Positions 35,740-47,996 of a DNA stretch of 64,000 nucleotides are shown piece after piece. Below the pieces are notes generated by a model that did not search any database, was not told the DNA's origin, and saw only the letters and a list, made by a program, of their open reading frames with translations. This DNA is from Chamaecrista fasciculata (Eukaryota; Streptophyta; Magnoliopsida; Fabales; Fabaceae): NCBI GenBank assembly GCA_003254925.1, contig QANZ01010242.1, positions 22,926-86,925 on the forward strand, written 5' to 3'. A program made the translations under genes and the position numbers. How positions within the stretch are numbered: position 1 is the stretch's first letter; every line of letters begins with the position of its first letter.

Positions 35740-36231
35740 TATGGTGCAGCCTTCTGCTCTCTATTATATGTACAGCCATTTTAATTTTCCAGTTTTTATT
35801 TGTAAGAGTTTGTCTTTATTGCTTTGTGATGTTGTGAGTTGTGTGACTTGTGAATAATGCTGCTGATCCAAAGATACTTAAAGGTGTGTAATGTTTTCCA
35901 AGGACTACTGAGGAACACTGGCTTTTTGTTGTGAGGCTTCTCAATGTATACATTTTTTGAACCAGATTTTGGAAACCAATTCTTCAAGCCTTCAACACTT
36001 TGCCAAAAGAGTTTCAGGTTGTATTTGATCGTTTCACATGCCTTTTTCTTTCTTTCTTTAAATTCTATTGGAGTGACAGAGTATATAAATAGAGGTTTAC
36101 GAAAAAAGAGTGTATCTAAATAGAGAGATAAAATAAAAATGGGCAATATATTTGTGACTGAGCAGGTGAATGGTTCATTAAAAATTTGAGAGTGTAACTA
36201 TGATAAACATTTATTATTGTTAAATCATGAG

Positions 36232-36384
36232 TTTTTTTTCACCTATTTGTATAACGGTTTAGGCGAAGATTAATTTCGTTCAAGACGAAAACGAATAGTT
36301 AAAGTCCTTTCAACAATGTAAATTTTAGAGTTTGAATTTAGGTCTCTTAACCTTAGATGCAGATTGTTTACTACTGGACCAAAT
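36232..36384 (-). repeat. tRNA-derived SINE (minus orientation)
   Basis: Read on the minus strand: tggtccagtagtaaac (A-box-like), about 30 bp later cctaaattcaaactc (B-box-like), then a body ending ttcgcctaaaccgttatacaaatag and a short A run. The tail shares ttcgcYtaaaccgttaYacRaatag with the SINE at 56196, so the two belong to one family. A related decayed copy lies at about 37540-37700. Confidence 0.6.
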
Positions 36385-36624
36385 ACTTATTAATAGGTTA
36401 AACATTTGATGTGTGTCTTTGTATAAACTTCCAAATGGATGGGCATAAGAAATTCATAACTCTAAAAAAAACCTCTTTAATACAAATTCTCATTAAATAT
36501 GGTGTTTCTTAAGTCTCTTTTGTCTTATTCGTTGGGGCATCGTCTTTTTTTTTCTGAACTTTTTATCTTATATATATATATATAAAAATTGTGTTGAAAA
36601 ATAATTAAAAGCAATATTTATAAT

Positions 36625-36673
36625 AAATGCACATTTATGGATTGTAACAAAAAAAAAATGCACATTTATGGAT
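36625..36673 (+). repeat. Ultra-short TGTAACAAAAAAA insertion with 18-bp duplication
   Basis: AAATGCACATTTATGGAT occurs at 36625-36642 and exactly again at 36656-36673, with the 13-bp insert between. Related array units carry this target once, so the insertion postdates the unit duplication. Confidence 0.65.
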
Positions 36674-37959
36674 ATTTATAGGCGAAGAGAAAAGCAAACA
36701 ATTTAAAGAGTTGATATTTATAGTTACTTACTTTCTTATTCCGTGGTTGAAAAATATAATAATAGATATTATAAATTTTTATTTTCAAATTTATTAAAGT
36801 AAAAGAGATATAATGGTTTAAAAACAATAGTCTCACAGTACTGGATCATTTAGTAATTGAAAAAGATAATAATGATTCTTTTTTTGATGTTGCATTCGAT
36901 CTTTAATATATTTTAAGAAATTATAGAAAACACTATTAAAAAAGCATGACTTAGTAGGATAGTACTTTGACGATTATTAAATCAATAAATTGAACTAAAA
37001 TTGAATAATAGTAAAATTAAAAAATCAATTGGTCGATATTTATAATGAGCACGCATTTACAGATACTGATAAGCTACAAACAAAGTAAAGATAAACAATC
37101 ATAAACAACCAATATAACACTAGAGAAGAGACACTTAAAAAAAAAAAAAAAATTAAGTGGACCAATTTACCGAATGATATGGATCAATTTAGGTAGTTAA
37201 CTACCATCTCATTAAAATTGTATCTCAATCAAATCAACCATAATTTCGCACTTAAAAAATAAAAATACATTCCTTTAATACTTATTTCATTTTTTCACAC
37301 CATTCCATCTTAATATTTGAAAAAAAAAGTAGCAATTCAATAAATAATAAAAGGCCCAAATCTCAAATTGGTCCTTTATGTATAGGGTAGATTTCGAAAG
37401 TAGATTTGAGATTAATTTAAAAAATTATAAAAATGTGCAGGATCAATCTAAAATAAATGAAACATAATAAAAAATAGGCAATATATATGCACACGTTAAT
37501 GGTTTATAAAAAAATTGAGAGGGTAACTATCTTAAACTTTTTTTTTTGTTTAACCATGAATTTGTGTAAATATTTAAATGAAGACTAATCTCATTTTGGC
37601 TAGGAGCGAAACTCTCTCAACAATGTTGATTTCATGTTTCGAATTTAGGTCCCTCAACTTAGGATACAATTCGCTTATCACTGTACCAAATATTTGTTGG
37701 TAGGTTAAACATTTGATGTGTGTGTCTTTGTCTTAAACTTCAAAATGAATGCGCATGAGAAATTCACAATTCTTCAAAAAAAGACCTCTTCAATACAATT
37801 TATCTTCTTAAATTTCCTTTGTCTTGTTTCGTTGGGGCATTGTTTTTTCCTTGGAAAATTTTTATCTTATATAAAAAATTGTGAAAAAAAAAATTAAGAA
37901 GTCAATACTTACAATAAATACACATTTATGGATATTTATAAGTCAAGAGAGAAGCAAAT

Positions 37960-38614
37960 AGGGTAATGCTAACAAGTGTCTTTAGAATACTTGTTAAAAA
38001 ACATTAATTACACTTTGAAAATGTAAATTTAGTTCAGATTTTTAAAAAAACAATAACTCTTTGTCCCTTTCATTTTCTAAGACTAATATACCCTTATCAA
38101 TATTTTACTAATTCTTACAATTAAAAATAAATAAATATTATATATATATATATCTTTATAGGATTTTTTTAACAAATTTATGGGGTTTGATTTATACTAA
38201 TTTCATTAATAATTTGATGTTTAAATATTAAATAAAGTATTTTAAATATTTATAATGTATGATCAAAGAAGAGTTAAATTAAATGGCACATTAATATCTC
38301 TTCTTAAAAAAAAAGTGAATAACTTTGGAAAAAAAAGGTGCAGATGACATTGGCATATGGCATTAGGCATATATATACTTATTAGGAGAAAAAGTTGGAT
38401 GGACGATGGTTTATTTATTTTTTAATTGTAAGAATTAATAAAATATTGATAAGGGTATATTAGTCTTAAAAAATGAAAGGGACAAAGAGTTATTGCTTGT
38501 TTAAAAATCTGAACTAAATTTGCATTTTCAAAGTAAAAATTTCATTTTCAAAGTGTAATTAATGCTCTTTAACAAGTGCCCTAAGGGCAGAGTACTTGTT
38601 AGCATTACCCTTTA
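37960..38614. mobile_element. Foldback MITE, about 650 bp
   Basis: It begins GGGTAATGCTAACAAGTG and ends cttgttagcattaccc. The arms stay complementary for about 180 bp (tttcattttctaagactaatatacccttatcaatattttacta against its complement near 38435). The centre is AT-rich. GGG-starting ends suggest a Mutator-like origin, but I could not find a clean 9-bp target duplication. Confidence 0.65.
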
Positions 38615-38662
38615 AACAATTGAAATAATGGTCAAATTCAATGATAAGCTACAAACAAAGTA

Positions 38663-38936
38663 TTCCCTCCGTCCCAAAATATCTGCTTTGTTGGAGGTTT
38701 TTTTTTTGTCCCAAAATATCTGATATTTTACAAAATCAAAAGAACATTAATTATTTTTTTTACCATTCTATTCCTATTGAATAGTAGTGGAGTCATAATG
38801 AATAAATATCCCTATTAATTTAATGAGGGTAATTTAGTCTTTTAATATCATATTTCTCTTCATTTTAGGTAAATTAATCATTTCCTTGGTCTGTGTGTAT
38901 TTATCTTAAAAAACAGATATTTTGGGACAAAGGGAG
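38663..38936. mobile_element. Stowaway-like MITE (Tc1/mariner type)
   Basis: Ends TTCCCTCCGTCCCAAAATAT and, complemented, CTCCCTTTGTCCCAAAATAT, flanked by TA on both sides (38661-38662, 38937-38938). This end sequence with a TA duplication is the Stowaway hallmark. Length 274 bp. Confidence 0.85.
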
Positions 38937-39008
38937 TAAACGATTATAAACAATCAAAACATCAGAAGAGAGACGAGAGAGGACCCCTTGTAGTGCACTA
39001 CAGATGTG

Positions 39009-39104
39009 GTGTTGAAAGAGAAATGAACAATTAGAAAGAGAAAGTGTCAGCGAGACCACACTTCTGACACTTTCTCTCTAACTGTTCCTTTCTTTCAGCA
39101 CTTC
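39009..39104. repeat. Long stem-loop (42-bp arms)
   Basis: The arm gttgaaagagaaatgaacaa...gaaagtgtcag pairs with ctgacactttctctctaactgttcctttctttcagcac across a 13-base loop, with few mismatches. A diverged copy lies at 39882-39980. A short MITE-like hairpin, or a possible small-RNA source if transcribed. Confidence 0.65.
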
Positions 39105-39881
39105 TCGAAGAGAGACATCATGGCTCGAAATTAGGTCCCTCAATCTGGAATACAAATCGCTTATCAGTGCACTAAACATTTATTGGTAGGCTAAACATTT
39201 GATGTGTGTGTCTTTATCTTAAACTTCAAAATGAATGGGCATGAGAAATTCACAATTCTTAAAAAAAGTAAAAAAAAAAAAACCCCTCTTTAATACAATT
39301 NTTACAATAAATACACATTTATAAGTCAAGAGAGAAGCAAACAATTTAAACGGTTGAAATTATTAGTCAAATTCAATGATAAGCTACAAACAAAGTAAAT
39401 ATGGCATTTCTTAAATTTCCTTTGTCTTGTTTCGTTGGGGCATTGTTTTTTCCTTAAAAACTTTTTAACTTATATAAAAAAAATTAAGAAGTCAATATTT
39501 ATAATAAACACACATTTATGAATATTTATAAGTTAAGAGAGAAGCAAACAATTTTAATAGTTGAAATTAATGGTCAAATTCAATGATAAACTACAAACAG
39601 TAAACATGACGTTTCTTAAATTTACTTTGTCTTGTTCCGTTGGGACATTGTTTTTTCCTTAAAAACTTTTTATCTTATATAAAACAAATTGTGAAAAAAA
39701 AATTAAGAAGTCAATACTTACAATAAATACACATTTATAAGTCAAGAGAGAAGCAAACAATTTAAACGGTTGAAATTATTGGTCAAATTCAATGATAAGC
39801 TATAAACAAAATAAACAATTATAAACAACCAAAACACCAGCAAAGGGATGAGAGATGATTATCTAATGTATTACAAGTGTA

Positions 39882-39980
39882 GTGCTGAAAGAGAAAGAAA
39901 CAGTTAGAGAGAGAAAGTGTTAATGAGACCCACAGCTCTGACACTTTCTCTTTTAACTATTTTTTTTTTCTCTCAACACT
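39882..39980. repeat. Second copy of the long stem-loop
   Basis: The arm gtgctgaaagagaaagaaac...gagaaagtgtt faces ctgacactttctcttttaac...tctctcaacact. Pairing is weaker than in the first copy. Both lie at the corresponding place in two array units, while the unit near 37110 lacks it. Confidence 0.6.
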
Positions 39981-40787
39981 TCAACCATCCATTTTAAAAA
40001 AGAGACACCTCAAAAAGAAAAAAAAAATTAAGTGGATCAATTTATAGAATGATAAGGATCAATTTAGGTAGTTAACTCCCATATCATTAACACTGTATCC
40101 AATCAAATCAACCATAATTTCGCTCTTAAAAAATAAAAATACATTCCTTTAATACTTATTTCTTTTTTTCACGTACACTATTCCATCTTGATATTTGAAG
40201 AAAAGAAATAGCAATTCAATAAATAATAAAAGGCTCAAATCTCAAATTGGTCCCTTATGCATAGTGTGGATTTCAAATTATTCTCTTATGTTTCATTTAT
40301 TTTAGATTGGTCTTACATATTTTTATAACTTTTCAAATTAGTTCTTAACCTACTTTCGAGATGTATTGGCTAACAATCTCAATTGAACAGACAAATAATT
40401 GTTTGAAATTAGCACATAACATCAAACTCATCGCGTTCAAACTTAAAACAAGAGAGATATAATCAATTTCGCTTGTTTGACTGTAAAATGAGTTATTCTC
40501 TTTGAGGAGTTAATTTGACTTTATTTGTTGACTATCCCTAAGTACTCGTAAAAAAAAATTTGTAGCTTATATTTGTCATATTTGTATTTGAAACGAGAGA
40601 TATATGAAATTATTTTTTAGACCAATTTTAAAAATTATAAAAACATATAGACTAATATGAAATAAATAAAAGTTAAGGGAGTAGTCCTACATCTATAAAA
40701 GGGTACTGGTTTCTTTGGTGGTATCCCAAAACCCAAAACTCCATTCAGACCAGCACAAATTATGAGACCGTCATCAGCGTAAGCGTT

Positions 40788-43700
40788 ATGGCGAAGAATC
40801 CCAATATGACATCAGTAAACCACCACCCTCCACCGCCTCTCTCCGACTCCGACACCGATTCCGACGACGGCGAGTCCAGTTCAAAGCTCCTCCGTCACTC
40901 CGACCTCTCCGACTCCATTTTCAAATCCTACTTCGAGTTCATCGGCAAATCATCGGCAACACCTTCAGACCTTTCAAAGATCCAGTCCTTCCTCACATCC
41001 TCCTCCTCCGGCGCTCTTTCTTGTTTGATATGCCTCGAACGGATCAGACTCTCCGATCCAACCTGGTCTTGCTCCTCCCTCTGTTTCTCCGTCTTCCATC
41101 TAGTTTGTATTCAGAGCTGGGCGCGCCAATCATCCGACCTCGCCGCCGTACGCGCCGCCACGCGCCTCCCTATTACGGCGGACAAGGCTGCTGAGTGTGC
41201 AACGTGGAATTGCCCCAAATGTAGAGTTGAATACTCTAAAACCCAGATCCCCCGATCGTATGTTTGTTTCTGTGGAAAATTGGAGAATCCTCCCAGTGAT
41301 GATCCCTGGATTCTGCCTCATTCATGTGGTGAGGTTTGTAATAGGCCATTGAAGCACAATTGCGGTCACCATTGCCTTTTACTGTGCCATCCAGGGCCAT
41401 GCCCATCTTGCCCGAAGCTCGTCACTGTTCGATGCTTCTGCGGATCGCTCGAAGACGTTCGCCGATGTGGTTATAAGGAGTTTTCATGTAACAATTCTTG
41501 TTCAAAGCTCTTGGACTGTGGTGTTCACAGGTGTTCTGAAATCTGTCACATTGGCTCGTGTCCACCTTGTCGTGCTCGTGGAGTTTATAAGTGCCAATGT
41601 GGGCAGAAAAAGGAGGAGAGGGAGTGTTGTGATCGCATTTTTCAATGTGATAGTCCGTGTGAAAAGCCTCTTAGTTGCGGGAAGCATGTTTGCCAGAAAG
41701 GGTGTCATTCGGGTCTGTGCGGGGAGTGTCCTTTTCAGGGGAAGAGAACGTGTCCGTGCGGTAAGAGGGTTTATGAAGGAATTGCTTGTGATGCTGCAGT
41801 ACAATTGTGTGGAGCGACCTGCGATAAAATGTTGAGTTGCGGATATCATAGGTGCCCTGAGCGTTGTCACCGTGGAACTTGCATTGAGACTTGTAGAACT
41901 GTTGTAAGGAAATCATGCCGTTGTGGGAGCCTAAAGAAAGAGGCAAGTGTTACAATTTTGATTGCATGTTGAATTTTACTGGTATTATGGTCATTGTAGG
42001 CGAGAGTTAACTGAAAGTAGAATAGGTTCCTTGCTACCAAGATTTGTCATGTGAAAGGAAGTGTCAAAGGATGCGTGACTGTGGGCGGCATGTGTGTAGA
42101 CGTCGCTGCTGTGATGGTGACTGCCCTCCGTGTTCAGAGGTGTGTGCATCTCTTTGAGCTATTTTTCTTTGTTTCAAAAAGAAACTTGTTATGACCATGT
42201 TACACTAACTTTTTTCTTTCATATTTTTTGGAAAAATTGTAGATATGTGGCAGGAGGCTTCGGTGCAAGAACCATAAATGTCCTTCTCCATGCCATACGT
42301 ATGTCATCTTCTCATGTCTATTTGAATTCAAATTATGAAATAATGAAAGACTGTCCATGTCACAGGCGCTTCGAACCTATTGACATTTTACTCTCTTTTT
42401 CAGCATTCCCTCTGAATAATGGGGTTTGTTATGATCTTAGATCTAAATGAAACATCTGAAGTCTTCCATTTAAGCTAAACTTATAGAATGCTCTTAGCCA
42501 TGTCTGAGGAGAAAACATAGATACTTGTTGTTGTTAATACCCATACTGATATTATTTTTTTTTCCACCAAAAAAAAAAAATACCCATACTGAAATCTTAG
42601 CTGCCAAAGCGTTTATATGAAGATTTTGCATCTTAGATATTCTGTAAAATCAAGAAACTTATTTGATCCAATATAAAACATAGGGAGAACTTGATACCTG
42701 ATGCATAGTATATGATCATATCATCTTAGTCTGCAAATTTTGATGTCTCAAGTATACTGCACTATATGATGATAACCAACTTTGTTCACGCAGAGGTCCC
42801 TGTGCCCCTTGTCCAATAATGGTGACAATCTCATGTGCATGTGGTGAGACGCATTTTGAGGTCTGGGTTTGTATCTAAGTAGAAGCAGGATTCTATTCCA
42901 TGCCTCCCATTTTCAAAGTGTGTTTCATTTAATAAGTTTGAATATAAATTTGACATAATATATATTTGAATATATTCAATTCATTGGTATAATTTATTTA
43001 TATTTTGTTATGAAAAAGCTGTTAACTTTCCTTCTTGATCTGGCTGAACACGATTTTTTTTTCCCTTTTTTTTCCCTTCATGTTTTATTTTCTGTTCTGT
43101 CACTTTGTGTTTCTGTTTGCAATTACTTTTGAACATCTTTTTCTGTTATCTGGTTGATCTTCATGCTCTATCCTAGGATCAAATTAGTTTCTGCAAAAAT
43201 TTAGTTAAAACATCTGTGCTGAATGTTGAATTTTGCACCAGGTTCCTTGTGGTACTGAAATGGATCAAAAGCCACCTAAATGTCCTAAAAAATGTCCCAT
43301 TACTCCTTTATGCAGGCACGCACCAAACTCCAAGGTACCATTGATTACTGATTTGGTCTGCCATAGATATTTACATTTCTGAGCAGAGTTTTATTGTAGT
43401 GTTATGATGCACTGGTATGGCAAATTGCAACCTAGTTGTAGTGCTATATACTTACATTAGCATTCTCCAAAATATGTACATGAAGCTACGGCGGAGGGAA
43501 AGGAAAAAAAAAGCTAGTTCTGTCTTTTTCACTTTACATGGCCTTCTAGATATTGTCTGTGTCAAACTTTTATAAGGTTTAAATTGAGCAAAGTCAAAAT
43601 TTACCGCTTAGGTTTGGGACTCAACCTTTGAGCACCTGCTCTTAATATATGAATTATGATTAAATAATACTGTATGGATACTACAAACATTTTGAAAAAT

Positions 43701-46700
43701 ATGAGAGAGAGTATTAACGTTTGATCTTCATTGAAGTATAAAGTAGTGTGTAAAATAAATGATGTGCATGAGGTTGAATCTTATCGCTGGATGTCAAATA
43801 TTGTAACGAAACTCATTAGTGTCAACTAGAAGCTTATTGGCTGATGCTTAAGTTAATAAAGTTATCACTCTATGTTAACATCAAACCGGTATGTTAAATT
43901 GATTTGAAATTTTTATTTGGAATTTTTTCCATTGTGCATTACAATTTTGTTCAATCTACGTTTTGTACTTCATAATAATATCTAAACTTGGTATCAAATG
44001 AAACAATACATGTTTGGATTATTGGAGAATCTGTATGGGTATTCCTTTTCATAACCTTTGTTTCTCCTTTCAATTTATGATTTCCAGCTTTTATTAAATT
44101 TTGAAATCTATGAATTGATAGTACAGTGGGAACTAAAGTTGAACTTCTTAAACACTGAACAGTGAATACAATTAACTTTGAAAATGAAAAATACAATGTC
44201 ATAATGATGTTTTATTGGTAAAAGCAATAAATAATTGAAATTTCATACCTGACCAACTTCTATTAATATCATTGTTATTTATAATTTTTATCATCATACC
44301 AGTAAAAGAAATAAATTAAATGTTAGTCAAGGACAATAACCCTTTCCCCCCTTGTTATTAATGATTATGTACTTCTTGTTGTCCAGCCTCACAAATGCCA
44401 TTATGGAGCCTGCCCTCCTTGTCGGCTTCCTTGCGACGAAGAGTACCCTTGTGGCCACAAATGCAAATTAAGGTTTGGGAGATTTTAGATTTTTCTCTTA
44501 ACTTATTTAAATTAAAATATCAATGGGAATTGCATTTTTATTATTTCTTATGGAATAAAAGAATTAAGTTTCAAATGTGAATATTCAGATTTTTATCTGT
44601 CTCCATTCTGGAATAACACTATTTCCTGAAGCCTTTCATTCTGTAGTTTATGATTGAACAATTTGGGACTTCCCATTTAAATTGTAGACAATATCTTTTC
44701 TTAATTGTTTTATTTTCCTCTGTGTTAAGGTGTCATGGTTCTAAACCTCCTCCTAATCCTGAATTTACACTTAAACCAAAGAAAAAGAAGACTTCACAGC
44801 AGAGTGAATGTACTCCTGGCACCCCATGCCCTCCCTGTCCTGAACTTGTATGGAGATCATGTGTTGGGCAACACATTGGAGAAGACAAAATGGTTCGTTT
44901 TGCTTCTTCTCTTAAGCTGTGTATGAATATTTTGAAGAGCAAGACTCTTTCAAATGATTTCATCGAAATTCAATTTGAATTACTTTCTCATGATTTTCTT
45001 ACGGACTCCTCCACCCCCACCCCCTCCTATTAGATGGTCTGCTCTGATAAATCAATGTTCTACTGTGAAAATCTGTGTGGAAATCCTCTCCCATGCGGTA
45101 ATCATTATTGCACGAAAACCTGTCATGCCTTGGAGAGACATTCTTCCTTGAACCAGCTGCTAAAAAGTGAGCCTTGTGAAGTTTGTCGTCTTCCATGCCA
45201 AAAGGTGCTGAACCATCCGTTTTGTTACATTTTCTTCTCTCCATTGTAATTTTATCTTTTTCATTCTTGGGCTGTACATGCTTTCAAACTATCATCAGAG
45301 ATGTTAAGCTAAGTCAACTAAGTTTATCATTTGTTTTCATGTTTCAAGTTCAGAAGTTACCTCTTTACCTTCTAAAACTCAATATTGATAAATTTCCATG
45401 ATGCATACATTCCATTGATCAGTTAAGAGAGCCCACTTGTCCACATCCTTGCCCTCAGCTTTGCCATCCTGGAGAATGCCCTCCATGCAAAGTGCTTATT
45501 AAACGATCATGTCATTGTGGCTCAATGGTCCATGTTTTTGAGTGCATATATTACAACAGCTTGTCTGCCAAAGATCAGGAGACTGTTCGATCATGTCGTG
45601 GGCCTTGCCATAGGTAATTTAGAGTCTGTCGTGGTATTTTTTTTCTAATCTTATTTATTGCTAGAAACCCAATTTCAATGGAAAAGTATCTGTTAGATAC
45701 ATTAGTTATTCCTATATGCTATATCCCTGATTGTTTAACCATTTGAATGAGGGCTTATTGGTCAATTTTTATATTTCAGAAAGTTGCCATATTGTACACA
45801 TCTATGCCCAGAGACATGTCATCCTGGTCAATGCCCAAATCCTGAGAAATGCTCTAAAAAGGTACCATGAGATTAATTAGTCATCACTTCAGGGTTTGCT
45901 GCGGATAATTCCATAATTAACTCCAATGGTGTCAAGTCTCGTTTATGCACAATGATATTCTGACAACTACAAACTAAAATCATCCATAAGCATATTATTG
46001 ATCGCATTGGTCTAATAATCTGAACACTTTCTTTTCAAGGTTACTGTTCGGTGCAAATGCCAAACACTGAAAAAAGAATGGCTATGTCATGATGTCCAAG
46101 CAGCCTATCATCGTGATGGTAGCCATCCCAAAGATGTACTGAGAAATCACTTTGGAATCGGACTTATTCCTTGCAATTCTGATTGTAAGAGTAAAGTGCA
46201 GGTTGTTCAGTCAGAACTACAATTACGCAAATCTAGAGTTACAGAGGTAATGAGTTATTATCAGATTTTTCCAAATAGTGATACATTTAATATATTCGTC
46301 TGCTACCCTATGGTCTTTTTACTATTTAGTTTATTATTAGTATTGCACTTGTGTAAGTATAGCTCTTCTAGGGGTATGTTTTTGTCGTCATTGTCATAAA
46401 GGTTAATAATAAATTTCACAATAAAATTAGTACAACCAATAAAAAGTAGTTCAGGTAAGGTAACTTGTTGCCTCTTGAAATAATGTACATTCATTTAGCT
46501 GACCCAAAATGTGTGGTGAGGATGGAAAAGTTAGCTCCTAATTTAATAGTTAAGGAAGTTAGCAATTCAAGGTCAGTGAACGATAAAGGTTGCTGCCTCA
46601 CAAACTGTACAGTGAATTTTTCTGATACTTTGTTGCTTTATAATCTGCACCTGAATTTAAAATCTGATAGCCAGTTGATGAATATTGTTGAAAAAGCAAA

Positions 46701-47535
46701 CGAAATAGAGAATTTAAAGAGTTGAATTCTTTTAAAATTTTTCTACATGAAGCAGCTAGGGTTGTGGGAGTGAGTGATATCATTGGAGGGCTAGGCTAAC
46801 TGCTAATGACTCCTAGAAAACCCGAATCACCGTTGTCCATGATCAATGTTTGGGTAGCTTGGTACAATGGTAGTTGTTGAGGCAGTGAGTATGTTGATAA
46901 GTCTTTACATTAGTGGCTATCCAGTCTACTGAAAAACTTCTTTCTGGGGATATGCCACACAGCTTACTATAACATGGTTCAGGAATAATAGTGGACTAGA
47001 GGAGTATACGATAATAACTTATTGGATGAATGATTGCTTACAAATTTCATGTTTATTAGACTCATTATTCCCAATGAATGACTTCATACTTTGATTTATT
47101 TCGATTAAGTTGAGGATGGATGCTGTGCTACATTGCGAACTGTTTGTATGTGAGACCAGCATGGTAATGTCTGATATACTTTGTTGATTACTGATAATTG
47201 AAGGAAAAAGCACCTGAGACTGAAAAGTCAGTACCAAAACGCCGGAAAAGGCGGGAACGAGTGCAAGAATCCACCCAAACCACAAAACTGCAGGTATATA
47301 TATGTTAGTTCTCTAAAATAAACAGTACTTTCAACTGCCTCTTTCGTTGCTGACCATACTGAATGCAATTATTGAACAGAAAATTGTATCCACCGTGAAG
47401 CAGCTTCTTCTATTATTCCTTCTTCTTCTGGTTCTTCTTGCGGCTACATACTGTGGTTACAAGGGTCTTCTGTGGCTCAGCGATTGGATGAATGAAGTTG
47501 ATGAGCAAAGAGAAAGAAGATATCCTCGAATCTGA
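40788..47535 (+). CDS. NFXL2: NF-X1-type zinc-finger protein, NFXL2-like
   Basis: Thirteen exons join in frame to 876 aa: 40788-41942, 42026-42139, 42243-42298, 42794-42860, 43242-43334, 44387-44472, 44730-44892, 45034-45204, 45423-45613, 45780-45861, 46040-46246, 47204-47293, 47380-47535. After an acidic N-terminus there is a RING-CH-like finger ([32 protein letters not shown]), then many NF-X1 fingers such as [19 protein letters not shown] and [18 protein letters not shown]. The C-terminus has a basic run (KRRKRRERV) and a hydrophobic segment ([19 protein letters not shown]) ending [12 protein letters not shown], as in plant NFXL2. Arabidopsis NFXL2 acts in stress, H2O2/ABA responses and clock regulation; a ubiquitin-ligase role is proposed for NF-X1 proteins. 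Intron 1 uses a GC donor (AAAGAG|GCAAGT) with a normal AG acceptor; all others are GT-AG. Confidence 0.95.
42536..42592 (+). repeat. Ultra-short CCACC-poly(A) insertion with 14-bp duplication, in NFXL2 intron 3
   Basis: AATACCCATACTGA occurs at 42536-42549 and exactly again at 42579-42592. The 29-bp insert holds a T run, then CCACC and about ten A. It lies within the intron between the third and fourth coding exons. Confidence 0.65.
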
Positions 47536-47756
47536 TAAATTATTAGTGGTATAGTTGCTTAAATTATCCATTCATGAGGATATAATGTACTAGGTTCATA
47601 CATTGAATGCTTACCTTGATTCTTTTTCCATACACTGGGAAATAATCACCCATTAGATGCTTTAATTTAGAGGTTTTACTAGTTTAGCAATTTTGGTTTG
47701 GGTCACTTGGCATAGGTCCGGTATTCTCACCTAGATATTAGTGTGATTGTTATATC

Positions 47757-47799
47757 AAGTGGATAGTTTTGACCAAAAAAATAAAGTGGATAGTGTTTT
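47757..47799 (+). repeat. Ultra-short GACC-A7 insertion with imperfect duplication
   Basis: AAGTGGATAGTTTT at 47757-47770 recurs as aagtggatagtgtttt from 47784 (one extra base pair). The insert is GACCAAAAAAATA. A third copy of the target (aagtggatactgtttt) follows at 47813, so the locus has a short repeat history. Confidence 0.4.
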
Positions 47800-47862
47800 A
47801 TTAAGAAGAAAAGTGGATACTGTTTTGACTAGCAACAACTGTTGGTGTTTCTTTTTAATGTA

Positions 47863-47901
47863 AATTGTTGGTGTTTTTTTTTGGCCAGAATTGTTGGTGT
47901 T
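47863..47901 (-). repeat. Ultra-short T7-GGCCAG insertion with 13-bp duplication
   Basis: AATTGTTGGTGTT at 47863-47875 recurs exactly at 47889-47901. The 13-bp insert reads CTGGCC plus seven A on the minus strand. Confidence 0.6.
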
Positions 47902-47996
47902 AATTATCGATGGTTTTGAGAATATTGTTTTATTGACAAACTAAGTTAAGAGTTAATAATATGAACTTCAATTATTGTAGAATGGACCATTATATG

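Larger units (their letters stand above)
36140..40340. repeat. Degenerate array of repeated units with nested insertions
   Basis: Several sequence blocks recur through this gene-free stretch. 'aggttaaacatttgatgtgtgt' occurs near 36399, 37703 and (variant) 39190. 'ctttgtcttgtttcgttggggcattg' occurs near 36516 (variant), 37819, 39420 and 39629. 'tagcaattcaataaataataaaaggc' occurs near 37330 and 40208. 'gaccaatttac..aatgatatggatcaatttaggtagttaact' occurs near 37159 and 40034. The period is about 1.3 kb between the first two units and shorter after. Units differ by SINE, MITE and hairpin insertions. No open frame of note. Confidence 0.7.

Noticed and set aside
36140..40340. CRISPR-like repeat array
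   Set aside because: Units are long, degenerate and unevenly spaced in a plant genome, with no uniform short repeats and spacers.
41502..41870. Antisense frames inside NFXL2 exon 1
   Set aside because: Shadow of the cysteine-rich coding strand; no independent support.
45009..45030. Proline-rich extension of the NFXL2 exon-7 frame
   Set aside because: It is the polypyrimidine tract before the exon 8 acceptor (ttag|atggtctgc), not coding.
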